Source of the DNA: Lepidostoma basale
Lineage: Eukaryota > Arthropoda > Insecta > Trichoptera > Lepidostomatidae
Length of the DNA stretch: 64,000 nucleotides
Reading direction: 5' to 3'
Assembly: GCA_022606425.2 (NCBI GenBank)
Contig: JAHDVF020000208.1
Span: forward strand, 234,501-298,500
The translations under genes and the position numbers were made by a program. Below, piece after piece: positions 52,307 through 63,099 of this stretch (position 1 is its first letter; the number at the start of each line of letters is the position of its first letter). The notes beneath the pieces are model-generated. The model did not search any database. It was given only the letters and a program-made list of their open reading frames with translations, and was not told the DNA's origin.

Positions 52307-55300
52307 TTACGCGACTTTACCACAACACGCCCCATCACCGATTGAAGTGGTCTTTCCGTTGATTGGAGTAGAACTCGTGTCATATCGTGGCAGTTCCTTG
52401 CATTTTGCTTGCTGAAAATGAAACAAAACATAAAAGTATTGATCAATACCTTTAATACATTGTATGCAGGTAACACTAGCAAGATAGACAAATTTCAAAT
52501 ACAGTAAAACCACGATATAATGGATCTCTATATAACAAACTTTGGATATAACGGATAAAAAATCCGGTCAAATGTAAAAAAAAAACATCCTGTTGATATT
52601 ATACATGCTTAAATTCAAGTGTCGACGTATGTAAACCATTTTTAGCGGCCATGATAATCAAGTCATACGTCTAGCAATAGAATTTGAGACATAATGCCGC
52701 AGATGGAAGTGAAGATAGCGAAGAAGAAGAAACAACACTGTCAAAAATGAAGTTAAGATTACTTCTCGACGATCTTATATGCTTTTCATTTTATGGGATT
52801 ACCAAACCTGGTTAAAAAAACAAAACACAATATGGACCTGGATACATGAAAAACTGGATAGTTGGAAAACCTGGTTCATTAACCATCGTAGGCCTGGTCC
52901 CATGGAATGCCAATTATTTCTAACGCTTTCTTTTTGACATTCATGATCACTGTTTTCATACAGTTTTTACATTTTTGTTTTGTTTTATTCTTTAAGTTTA
53001 TTAAAATCTTTTCTTCCTTTTTACATCTTCATTCATCTGACGCTTAATTTAAGATACCTATCACTACTTTCACTATAATAAAAAATCAGGATTACATTGA
53101 AAAAAGTGCAATTCAATGTGGTCCCATGGCGAAAAAAACGTATGTTTATAACAACATTGAAGTACAAAAGCTGGAAGAGATTTTGAAAGAGTGACAAACA
53201 TATTTACATGATTTTTTTTTAAATAAATAAAAAAAATTATGTGTTATTTTTCAATACCCCCTATTTGCATTTTCCCTCCATTTAAGTTTTTTTAATTCGG
53301 TCCCTTTAAAAATTTAATATCGGGGTTTCACTGTATATGGTCAGTTCTATTACATGGCTGTGAAACTTGGACTCTGGAAATTAATGTAATGAACTGGTTG
53401 GAGGCGTTTGAGATGTGGATATATCGCAGAATGCTCCGTATACTGTGGAACGATTAGGTTAGTAATGCAGACGAACTACAGATAGCTGGAGCCAATAGAG
53501 ACCTGAAGGTTAGAAAGGTCTCATATTTGGGTCATGTGCTAAGAGGAGAAAAATACCAGATCCTTCAGCTGATAATCAAGGGCAAGATAAAGGGACAGTG
53601 GGGAGTTGGCAGAAAGCAGTTGTCCTGGCTGCAGAATATAAAGGATTGGACAGGAATGAGCAGAGTTGAGAATCTGTTCCAAGTAGCGCAGGACAGAGAT
53701 GATTTCGCTGCGGTGATCGCCAAAGTTGGAGAGACCCGACACAGCACCAGAAGAAAAAGATATGACACATTACCTCCATCAGTTCCACGGCGATTTCCAT
53801 GAATAGTCTTTCTACATTGTCTGATTCTTTGGCCGAAGTCTCCAGAAAATACATCCCGTGCCTCTGGGCAAAGTCCTCTCCGACATGACGAGGGATTTCA
53901 CAGTCTTCTCGGTCTATTTTGTTGCCTGAAATATTTAAAAATATATTTAATAAACATGAATTAAAACACCGCACGGTGATGACGTATATGTGTGGCTGTT
54001 GAGAATGTTTGTGTTTTTTGTGTATTTACGAAGTTAAATTTAGTGAAAAGTTGTGCATCTAATAATAATAAGTGTTTTTATGATATCTAATAAAATTGCA
54101 GTATAAAACTAAACCATTTTTTTTACGATTAAATCAATAAAAAAAAATTGTTCAAGTGGACTATTTGACATCTGTCAAAGTGTATTTTACAAATTTGTTT
54201 GAACTGTTCAGTATTAATTTAAAATTAAAATTGAATTATTTTTTAATAAAGTACTTGACGACATCGGAATTGTTATCGAGCAAAAATTGATTAATTTGCT
54301 GCAATCATTTAAACAGCCTGACAATACAAAAACATCATTCAGTGACAATCTGTGAATAAAGGGGGGTTCATCGCAGGGCTAATCACCCTGCATGGTAAAA
54401 AAAGAACAGGATTACGAACACCAACACAATGAGAGACCAAGAGGCAGACCGAGGAAAAGATGGGCGGATTGCGTGGAAGAAGATTGGGAGAAAATGGAAG
54501 GAACTGGGGAATGGAGATGGCCAGGGACAGAAGTCAGTGGAGGAGGCCAAGTCCCACACCGGGATATAGCGCCGAGAAATGAATGAATGAATATAATAAA
54601 CATTAGAATTGACAAACGTAAGAAGGGCAATATTGTATGATAGTTTATCCTGTGTATTCTGTGGGTAACTTCATGAAAGACATAAAAAGCCCGTCTCCAG
54701 GGTGGCAGATCGGGGAATGCCTGTCAAGGTTAAAGGGAAAGGGAATACCTCCTGAGGATAGATTTAGGAGTGCTTGTTAGGTAAAAACAAGGCAGGCGTA
54801 GGAGTGATTGTTAGGTTAAAACATAACAAGCGTAGGAGTGATTGTTAGGTTAAAACAAGGTAAACATATTTTTAAGAGCAACTGTTAGGTTAAAACATGA
54901 CAAGTGTAGGAGTGATTGTTAGGTTAAAACAAAGCAAACATATTTTTAGGATTAACTGTTAGGATAAAACATGACAAGCGTAGGAGTAATTGTTAGGTTA
55001 AAACAAGGCAAACGTATTGTTAGGAGCGACTGTTAGGTTAAAACATGACAAGGGTAGGAGTAATTATTAGGTTAAAACATAACAAGCGTAGGAGTGATTC
55101 TTAGGTAAAAACAAGGCAAACATATTTTGAGGATTGATTGTTAGGTTAAAACATGACAAGCGTAGGAGTGATTGTTAGGTTAAAACAAGGCAAACATATT
55201 TTTAGGGGTGACTGTTAGGTTAAAACATGACAAGCGTAGGAGTGATTGTTAGGTTAAAACAAGGCAAGCATATTGTTGGAACTAACCGACTAAGATCCTG

Positions 55301-58077
55301 AGAACTTTACTGCTGGCGTACTCTTCTATTTCTCTCAGCCAATCCGGCAGGCAGTCGAATGTGGGCTGGCAGGATATGTCGTATACCAGAATGAGTGCGT
55401 GGGCCGATCTGTAATAGCTCTGTGTGATGGATCTGAACCTCTCTTGTCCCGCTGTATCCCATATTTGTAACTGAAATGATTATTTAAAATAAGAATAGAC
55501 TGAATATTGACATAAACATTATTACTTTTTATTGTTTCTTGAACAATGATATAAAACCAAATACATTATAATTTAGCCATTATAAAACCAAATACATTAT
55601 AATTTAGCCATTATAAAACCAAATACATTATAATTTAGCCATTATAAAACCAAAACCTGTTGTATACAAAAAAAAAAAAAAAAATACATTATAATTTAGC
55701 AGCAGGATAAATTGTTGTTTGGTTAGAATGAGACGGAAAATAAATAAATTATGGGACTAGAAGTTAAGTTTTTGTGGTAATTTATAATATCTTCATTGTT
55801 TTTAATTTCCAAAATTTCTAGATTATTTAAAGTTATATTTCTATTATTTATGTGTAAAATTTCAAAGCTGTTATCTTTGTTAAATGAATGATCTCTTTCA
55901 ATGAGATGATTTGCAAATTCCGAAAAATTATTATTAGATAAGAATCTTGAATGTTATTTAATTCTTAAATTAAAATTTCTCACCTATGTGTTTTAAAATT
56001 TAAAATTGGGCTTGATTCCCGTTGAGAGAAATGTGATTTTCACACTGTCTTTGGTCTGGTGTAGAATTCATGTGACAATAAAATGGCGATAGATTAGCTA
56101 CCTATCTCATGCCACGAGAATCACTATGATAGCTACAATACCCTTTACATTGATTTGGCTCATGCTGTCATGATGTAAAGAGCGATTCAACAAAATAATA
56201 ATAATGTACAAAGATGACCAATCATTGCATTTTACTTTATAAACATGTTTGTGAAAGGAGCAAAAAAGTGTTGTGATAATATAATGTTTCCAACAAGTTA
56301 TTCAAATGTGAGGTTTTTCAAAGTTCATTTTTTTAACAGTACAACCACATCATAACAATGATAATTTTTTTCACATTATTTGCATTCATTCTTTTCATGC
56401 ATTGAAACCAGTTTAAAGATTCTTTTATCGTTTTGTTCACAATGCTTCCATTTTCAAATGTGCCTTTAGAAAACAAAAATCGTCTCAAAAGTTAGAACTG
56501 TAAATTCAGATGTTTTGAACTATAATATTAGGTCCTTACATATGAAATTGGCGTTTTGTATGGGAGGAACATAAAGTTGATTTTTTTTAAATATAATATA
56601 TTTATTTAATCAAAGTATGTACCATTGCTATCTATGCACTTTTGCAGCAGTCAACGCGCGTTTGTTGATTTGCTTCACTCAATTTGTGAGGTACCCACCT
56701 TTCAAGCTTTTTCACCTTCCCAATTTGCTTCAAGTGGATTAAAACTGTTTTATCACTAACACCGCAGCCTGCAGCTAACTCGGACGTGGTTTGCGATGGA
56801 TCCGCTTCCACAATAGCCTTCAATTCTTCATTATCAACTTTGGTCTCCGGCCGTCCACGGGGCTTGTTCTGCAGGTCGAAATTTCCAGAACGAAAACGTT
56901 GGAACCAAAAACGCACTGTGTTTTCTTTTGCGGCACCGTCGCCATACACATCATTAATCCTTCGAGCCGTTTCTGCAGCACTGGTGCCACGGTGGAACTC
57001 GTACTCGTAAATAACGCGATATTTCAAGTTTCCCATTTTGTAAACTGAATGACACAAAGAAAAAAAACCATTGCGGAAAAACCAAATGAATTATAATTTT
57101 CGAAACACAAATACTGGAGTAAATAGGTGTATAAATTTGAATTTGGAATTCTTAACCAAAGAGAAGATATTTGAGATCAAAGTTGCCAGTACGGCAAAAC
57201 GCCAATTTCATATGTAAGTGCCTAATATAAACATACTTAAATTGAAAAAAAAAAATACAATATAAATAAATAATAACGATACCTTATTTAATAATCAAGT
57301 ATTAATTTTAATAATTAAAATTAATTGAATAAGAGCGATGCCTCAATGAAAGCAAAACAGTAAAAAGATGCCTTTGAATAAAAAAACAATTGGCATTTTA
57401 TTATGTTATTTTTTTTTTTAAATATATTTTGACTTTAAAAAAGTATTCTATTCTACTCTAAATTCAAACTATCTATCATGTGTTCCTGGTATATTACTTA
57501 TTCTAAAATAGATGCCTTTATACTTTAAATATGTTTGTAATGTCTTTTTAGAAAATAAACTGATTTGATTAATAAAAAAACACTTGTTATTTTAGTAATA
57601 TGGTTTAACCAACTGTTTTCAATGTCATGGTGCATTTATGTGTTTAAAAAAAAAAATTAATAATATAAAATACCAAGTTTTATCAGTGGCAAAATAAAGC
57701 AAATAATAATTAGTACGTAGAGTTGAAATGAAAAAATCAACACGTTAAAAAACAACTGTGCAAAGAAGTGTACGGGATCACATTTGCCGAACGTAAATAA
57801 GAGAAACAATAAAAATGTGAATAAAATCATAACAGTGCCACTAATCTGATTGCGATAAAAGTGCGCCGTGAAGTAATAACGGTAGAAAATGAATTACCTT
57901 AACTTTTTCGTTGTCAACTTCAACTGTTTTTATCATGAAATCCACACCGATGGTCGCTCCTTGCCCGGGAGGGAATATTCCCTGTGTAAACCTCCTCACG
58001 AGACACGTCTTCCCGACTCCCGCATTCCCGACGAGCACCACTTTGAACAGAAACTTGTAATCTTCCATTACAGGTAT
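52307..58077 (-). CDS. Rab30: Rab30 small GTPase, complete coding region, four exons, 203 aa
   Basis: Golgi-associated Rab GTPase that binds GTP through conserved G boxes. Coding exons on the minus strand are 58068-57898, 55470-55287, 53925-53774 and 52411-52307 (TAA 52309-52307). They join in frame (609 nt plus stop) with GT..AG borders. The first coding exon begins at an acceptor (58077/58078), so the 5' UTR is spliced. G1 is GNAGVGKT (14-21), switch [12 protein letters not shown]3 WDTAGQE (61-67), G4 NKID (120-123), G5 SAK (149-151). The last exon is short and diverged. It ends [10 protein letters not shown], giving the Cys198-Cys199 pair for double geranylgeranylation. The length of 203 equals that of vertebrate RAB30. 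No lesion is seen. The introns hold a pogo element, LINE tails, minisatellites, a Penelope remnant, a SINE and a mariner. It is divergent from pod1, about 2.6 kb apart. Confidence 0.95.
52503..53334. mobile_element. Pogo/Tigger-type element in Rab30 intron 3
   Basis: CAGTAAAACCACGATATAAT at the left and TTAATATCGGGGTTTCACTG at the right, each flanked by TA. The interior shares GCGGCCATGATAATCAAGTC and ATTTGAGACATAATGC with the remnant at 11137-11570. The transposase is largely deleted. Confidence 0.8.
53337..53755 (+). mobile_element. LINE family B 3' end abutting Rab30 exon 3
   Basis: [17 protein letters not shown] start, then [40 protein letters not shown] and [12 protein letters not shown]. 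It begins directly after the pogo element and ends about 20 bp from the Rab30 exon 3 donor, antisense to Rab30. Confidence 0.8.
54390..54605 (+). mobile_element. LINE family H 3' end
   Basis: [20 protein letters not shown] and [16 protein letters not shown], then [17 protein letters not shown]. The tail is GAATGAATGAAT. It lies in Rab30 intron 2. Confidence 0.75.
54765..55275. repeat. Higher-order minisatellite in Rab30 intron 2
   Basis: Two alternating units start GTTAGGTTAAAACA. One continues TGACAAGCGTAGGAGTGATT (34 bp), the other AGGCAAACATATTTTTAGGA (40 bp), giving a 74-bp higher-order period repeated about six times with small changes. The array ends about 12 bp from the Rab30 exon 2 donor side. 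Confidence 0.9.
55500..55990 (-). pseudogene. Penelope-like element remnant with family-2 tail
   Basis: On the minus strand 55945-55735 reads [26 protein letters not shown] and [15 protein letters not shown], then SPIIYLF. This is the end of the GIY-YIG endonuclease domain in Penelope-like retroelements. Downstream on the same strand (55555-55520) is ATCATTGTTCAAGAAACAAT, the tail of the family-2 hammerhead-type repeats. A 31-bp repeat (ACATTATAATTTAGCCATTA core) occurs three times between them (55557-55650). It lies in Rab30 intron 1. Confidence 0.65.
56006..56215 (+). mobile_element. tRNA-derived SINE, copy 4
   Basis: B-box-like CTTGATTCCCGTTG, then CACACTGTCTTTGGTCTGG, ATTAGCTACCTATC and GTAAAGAGCGATTCAAC with an (AATAAT)n tail. 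The 5' head is truncated. It lies in Rab30 intron 1. Confidence 0.75.
56528..57225 (-). mobile_element. Internally deleted mariner element, 698 bp
   Basis: Terminal repeats TTAGGTCCTTACATATGAAA (left) and, inverted, TTAGGCACTTACATATGAAA (right) match over about 31 bp with two differences. TA flanks both (56526-56527, 57226-57227). The minus-strand frame 57057-56632 codes the DNA-binding N-terminus ([63 protein letters not shown]). A deletion then joins it, out of frame, to the last codons of the transposase ([14 protein letters not shown]). The DD34D core is missing. Confidence 0.92.
57230..57840. other. Rab30 intron 1, nothing else seen
   Basis: AT-rich intronic sequence. Confidence 0.5.
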
Positions 58078-58079
58078 CT

Positions 58080-60640
58080 GGAAACAAAATTAAGTAAAGT
58101 ACATCGCTACTCTCGCGATCCGCGCAAATGAAAGTGAAATCAATGGAACGGCGGACACTTTCTTTAATTATAATTGCGCAACACACGCAAAAAGATAGCG
58201 AAAATAACGAAATGCAATTCGGGGTGGAGTATTCACCTGGGTATAAAGCGACAAGCTAACGTTCTTAAATAATAAAAGCCTATTAATTTGACATTTCGGT
58301 CAATCACGAACCATATACCCATATACAAATTTAGTAAATTTGACATTTGGTGTTGCCAAAAGAAATTTATATAAAAAATGTTATTGTTCAAAATTAGGCC
58401 ACGACATCAACAAAGAGGGGAGATGTCATAATTTCTTTGTTTTCATTGATGATCTAATCAATTTAAACTTGAAGTGAACAAATACATAACCTAGGTCAGT
58501 AAAACGAAACTTGATCTCAAAAAGTTTTTGCGTAAAATATTTGTAGATTACTTGGACTTTGACTTGGATCTCCTTGCTTACAGAGGTTCAGCTCTAATGG
58601 CTATTCCTCTTACGTCTGTAGGAAACATTGTTGGAATGTGATTTGGTAGTTGTTTTATGATGGGGCTAAATGTATGGCCCGGAGTGTCACTCGGAAAGAG
58701 GGCGAGGGGGGATTTAGGGTTTATGATAAAGTTTTACATTATTGTCAAGGAATCGAAGACCAGTTAGGGTTGGGATTGTATTTATAAAAAAATGTCTGTT
58801 CCCGAGAGAAAGATAAGAGGAGCAGTGTCTGGATGGAGTTGTGGTAGGAGATAGTATCCTGATTGAGACCATTTTGTTTGGCGGAGTACGTAGTGGGCTT
58901 TCGGGGTGGATTTTTTTTATCCGCATTGATTGCGGGAGGGGTAAAGGACTGAATGATGGTGGATAACTAAAAGATATGTTTATCTTAATTTATTCAAAAT
59001 GATTATATTTAAGTACATAGTTAAATTTTTTTATCAATTATATTTTCATCTTTCACTTTTTTCTTTTATCATATTGATTAATGTGAATTCAATCGAAATG
59101 TTTTTTTAATGCATTTAAAAAATACGACAATTCTATTTGAAGAGGAATAAATACGAGTTAGGGAAAATGAAAATTTCGAGTAATGCTGAATTTATTGTAA
59201 TGCAATAGATGTAAAAACAATACCACCTATTTAATAACTTTGTTTATCATAAGAACATAAATATTTAATTAAAAAATAAATGAAACTGAAAACAACGAAT
59301 AGAAGCCAATGAAATGCTAAAACTATCGATATGTATTTTTTAAAACACAGACAATTGTGATTAAGAGTAATTTATCAATAAAAGACCCACAAGAAGATGA
59401 AAAGAAAGCTGAAAGTTCACATTGTAAGAGGCAGTAAACTCTATACAAATAGACCCCAGAGCCCTCTGATCAGTATAAGATGAAGAAGAGGAAGACTACT
59501 AGTGTTCTTAAGCTGTTATAAGAAGAAGCAGACTGTTTTCAAGAAAATTTAATTACTGTAATCCAACCGATTATTTAGGCATAAATGAGGTTTATTGGAA
59601 ATTTCAAATATTTCTCCGGTAGAAACTACAATTTCACCGAGTCTTAAAATTGCACAATACGTAGAAACGGAAGATAAACGATGTGAAGTTCGCGATGATC
59701 ATGAACTTGCAGTTGTCAAAATGCCGACGCTGTTTTGACAAATTAATGGCCGTCACAACAGTGGGCGTGATTTGATTTTGTCTGCGATTTAAATGTAAAA
59801 TATTTTAAGTAGTAGGTGTCACGAATGTAGCTAATCTTCGAATACTTTTTATACGAATGAAAATCTACGCGTGGCGGTAAGAATTCGGCGTGCTCAAAAC
59901 GTAATTACAGACATTTCATTGTTACTAAATATTCAAACGTTTGCAACAATTTTTTTCCACTGTTTGTACCGCAAGTGACGTTTTATGTCCGCTTAGGAAT
60001 GAATAACCCCCTTTAAATTATTTAGTTAATCACGTTGTGCATAATTATAAATAATAATATCATAATTTGAAGAGTTCTTATCACATTGTGTTATTACATT
60101 GTCGGAACATGATTCATAAAAAAATCTCTTCAATTTCCTTCCTAAGCTGAAATAATCAATATTTTATTTTTATCTCAATCTATTTTTGTTTAATTGCATT
60201 ATGAATGCAGTACAAATGCGGAAGCTTTTGTTGCGCTTTTCAGTGATCTTTTTCGTGTCTACTTTTTACGTTCGTTTTTGTCTTATTCATTTTCAACTGT
60301 GAAAAAAACAAAAACTTGTTTTGCAGTGCTTGTTAAATCTTGTGTTTTTTGTGTTCAATGTATTTTGAATAATTAAGAACTCTTTTCATTGACTCTGTAT
60401 TCCATTTTATCAGGAAGTGGTTTACCATGCATTTTTATTTTGTTATATATATTTATATATCAGCTTAAGAAATGAATATTTCAATTTGTATTATAAAAGT
60501 TAATATAATATTCTACCATCCCAGGACAGCTCACCGTCATAAACAGATCATACAACCCAAACTTAGAAGAAGAAGAATAATCATTATATTTTTTAACATT
60601 CCTAAACTATAAATTGCTAATTCTACAATTTCATATTTTT
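58080..60640. promoter_or_regulatory. Divergent Rab30/pod1 intergenic region
   Basis: Should contain the spliced 5' UTR and promoter of Rab30 (58080-58290 is relatively GC-rich, with CTCTCGCGATCCGCGCAAAT) and that of pod1. TCTCGCGA at 58112-58119 is a promoter-type palindromic octamer. 58585-58680 is an internal scrap of the hAT family at 12856 and 36889 (GAGGTTCAGCTCTAATGGCT). 58680-58930 is GC-richer repeat-like sequence of unknown type. No other exon is seen. Confidence 0.45.
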
Positions 60641-60748
60641 AGGAGTTCATTCTAAATTTGAATATTTAACCATAGCCAAAAAGTACCAATCGTTTAAAAA
60701 CGGAGGGAAAAAGAGACTGCTTAAGTTAGCACACGATTTGGATCCAAG

Positions 60749-61057
60749 ATGGCGTGGCGGTTCAAAGCGTCTAAATATAAAAATGCCGCTCCGATTGTTC
60801 CAAAACCGGAGGCGTGCATCAGAGACATCTGCGTGGGATCGTACCAGACGTACGGGAACAACATTTGCGCGTCGGCATCTGTGATGGCTTTTAATTGGGA
60901 GCACGTAGGTTCGAGCTTGGCCGTTTTGCCGCTGGAAGACTGCGGGAGAAAGAGCAAGACAATGGCTCTCTTGCACGCTCACTCGGACACCATAACGGAC
61001 ATGGAGTTTTCTCCATTTCATGATGGACTGCTAGCGACTGGATCTCAAGACTGCTTG
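60749..61057 (+). CDS. pod1: Coronin-7 homologue pod1, first coding exon (103 aa), gene continues right
   Basis: Pod1/coronin-7 proteins have two seven-bladed WD propellers and link actin (and in flies microtubules) to cell polarity and Golgi trafficking. The ATG at 60749 begins MAWRFKASKYKNAAPI, followed by CIRDICVGSYQTYGNNICAS and the first WD repeat (HSDTITDMEFSPFHDGLLAT, GSQDCL). The donor after TTG at 61057 (GTGATT) is used; the frame that reads on for seven more codons is intronic. An acceptor-like TTTTTAG ends at 60642, so a 5' UTR exon probably lies upstream. The remaining exons are outside the window. Confidence 0.93.
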
Positions 61058-61059
61058 GT

Positions 61060-61220
61060 GATTACATTTTTTTTTTAAATCCATTTATTGTATGTGTTTT
61101 AATAATTTTTATTTATTATTTTTATGCTTATTAATAATTCAAACTCTTATTTTTTTTTAATTTTTAATTTGGTGAAGTAAACCTTTTGCACTTCATCATT
61201 TTATTGCTCCATTTGAATTA
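61060..61220. other. pod1 intron 1 start, nothing seen
   Basis: T-rich intronic sequence. Confidence 0.5.
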
Positions 61221-61224
61221 ATAA

Positions 61225-61750
61225 AACTAACTTACTAACTAACTATCCGAAGGGGTAGGCAGAAAGAATGAAAGAATGGACTGCCACCCTTTTTTTTCCT
61301 GACATTTCTCTCGCTTCCTCAACATTCATACATCGTGTCATGCACGCGCATTGATTTCTCTGACTCCTCACATGGCCGATATTCAATATTTGATTTATTT
61401 GATCGTGCCACGTTTTCCTCGGTCTTCCTCTATTTCTGGTTCCATTTACATCTTAACATATAATTTTTTTACCATTCTTTCTTCATTCATTCTTTCCATA
61501 TGTCCAAATCCTTTCATTATTTTGTTCATGACACAATCATTCGCACCGCATTCACTTCTTATATTTTCACATTCGTCCAAGAGATCTCATTTCTACTGCA
61601 TTTATTCTACTTTCATCCTTCTTTTGCCAGTTCCATGCTTCACTTCCATACATAAGGGTCGGTAGAAGAACACCATTGTGCACTGCCATTCTAGCTTTTT
61701 TGGATAGGTTTTTGTTTGCGATGACAACTTTAAGTGCACCATTCACTTAA
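61225..61750 (-). mobile_element. LINE family C 3' end, long copy
   Basis: Starts with the complement of the (TTAG)n tail (CTAACTTACTAACTAACTAT) and reads back through TCCTCACATGGCCGATATTC to CTTCACTTCCATACATAAGG, i.e. further 5' than most copies. It lies in pod1 intron 1. Confidence 0.75.
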
Positions 61751-61764
61751 ATTAATAATAAAAA

Positions 61765-61945
61765 GATAATCTCTTGATGGAAGTTCATTTTAAATATTAA
61801 TTAAATAAAATAATGTTTTTTAATAACTACTTTCTCTCTTGTCTTTATTTCGATAGTGATCGGTTTTACCAGGCTGGTTGGCATTGACAGACGGGTCCCA
61901 GTTTGTTGATGGCAGCCAGCCGTCACAAACATCGTTTTATTTAAT
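61765..61945. repeat. Family-3 hammerhead-type repeat, decayed
   Basis: The minus strand reads CTGTCAA, T, GCCAACCAGCCTGGT, AAAA, CCGATC. The right flank is ATCGAAATAAAGACAAGAGA..AGTAGT, as in the copy at 3.0 kb. TTGATGGAAGTTCATTTTAA lies on its left. Confidence 0.5.
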
Positions 61946-61959
61946 ATTAATCAATTGAT

Positions 61960-62636
61960 ACTTTTAAAGAGCCTTTTTCATGATGTAATCGCCTCAAGGG
62001 CGCATTGAGATGTGTTTTAAATATAAAAATGAATGCTGCACCTGGTATTTGCTGTCAATACGAAGATAATATAAAACAAATATAAAATATGTGTTTTAAC
62101 ATAGTATGAAAGACTTGTTCGTGTTTACCTTTTCAAATAAATGAAATCAGTTTAATTTTGATTTTAGATACTCTATAATATCAAGAGTATTTGCTTTTTG
62201 AACATACTTTCACTTGTATGAAAGCCATCCATCTCCGAAGTGACAATGTTGAGTAGACTCTCTCTCTCTCTCTCTGAAATTTATTATCCATTAATATGGA
62301 TGATTTCATTGTAGACAAATCTTAAATTTCAGTGAACAAATTTGTAAATTTTATTTTATTGCATACAATAGGTCTTTAGAGCCCTACTGTATACATTTTA
62401 CATAATACATACATTTTACAGAAATAACATGGACACACATGTTAAAATAAAACACGTATATCAGCAATTTTGGTATCTACCTATATGATCCTTAAAGGAC
62501 GCATAGGTCATTTGGAGAATGTCCACATCGACTGACACCTCATTCAAGAGCACCATACCCCGGGTCATTGTCACGTCAAAACATGTCTTAATGCGCCCTT
62601 GAGGTGATTACATCACAAAAACGGCGCTTTAAAAGT
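61960..62636. repeat. Inverted-repeat element with ~55-bp arms
   Basis: ACTTTTAAAGAGCC...GATGTAATCGCCTCAAGGGC is answered by GCCCTTGAGGTGATTACATC...GGCGCTTTAAAAGT. The interior has a (CT)n microsatellite at 62258-62276 and sequence shared with the LINE 3' region at 63.8 kb (ATATCAAGAGTATTTGCTTT). It may be a DNA transposon or a LINE pair in inverted orientation. Confidence 0.6.
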
Positions 62637-62639
62637 TAG

Positions 62640-63000
62640 CATATTATTATTATTATTGTATGCTGCGCCATGACATTTGTTCTGCTATGCGGTATGCACA
62701 ACAGATCGTGTCTTCTAGCGCGAGCATACCTGTCCGGTGCATTGAGGCCATAACACTCCAAGAGGTATGGGCTATCAATGAGGTTACAGAGTATTTTAAA
62801 TCCTAAGGTCATCAATGTACCTTTTCTTCTTGATTCGAGACTGCGGTACTCTGTGTTAATCAATAGATCATTGTGGTGCAAAAACCTCGGATATACCCCG
62901 GATCGGATAGTTTTACGTAATTTCTTTGCTTTATCATTCTTTCCAACGTGGAAGACCATAGAAAGTATGGCGTGACCAAATTCAATCAAATTCAAATCGA
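62640..63000 (-). mobile_element. Jockey/CR1-like LINE C-terminal fragment
   Basis: The minus-strand frame reads LESRRKGTLMTLGFKILCNL, IDSPYLLECYGLNAPDRYAR and CIPHSRTNVMAQ. This matches the region after the reverse transcriptase in Jockey/CR1-like elements (R-x-L-F-x-LRN-IDSPYLL..PxRxxR). It is 5'-truncated. Confidence 0.65.
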
Positions 63001-63095
63001 TAAATCAAAAATTCAACAAACGTGCATGTTACGATGTAAGCTCAAGATCGTTTCTGCTTACCCCTGCGGAGAAATGGCATAATGGTTATTTAATT
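62950..63095 (+). mobile_element. LINE family C scrap
   Basis: AAGTATGGCGTGACCAAATT, ACGTGCATGTTACGATGTAA and GCTTACCCCTGCGGAGAAAT, ending in ATAATGGTTATTTAATT. It is heavily deleted. Confidence 0.55.
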
Positions 63096-63099
63096 TATA

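Noticed and set aside
54765..55275. CRISPR-like array
   Set aside because: This is a eukaryotic intronic minisatellite: the spacers are themselves repeated and there are no cas genes.
60647..61021. 124-codon minus-strand frame
   Set aside because: Antisense shadow of the pod1 first exon, with no homology of its own.
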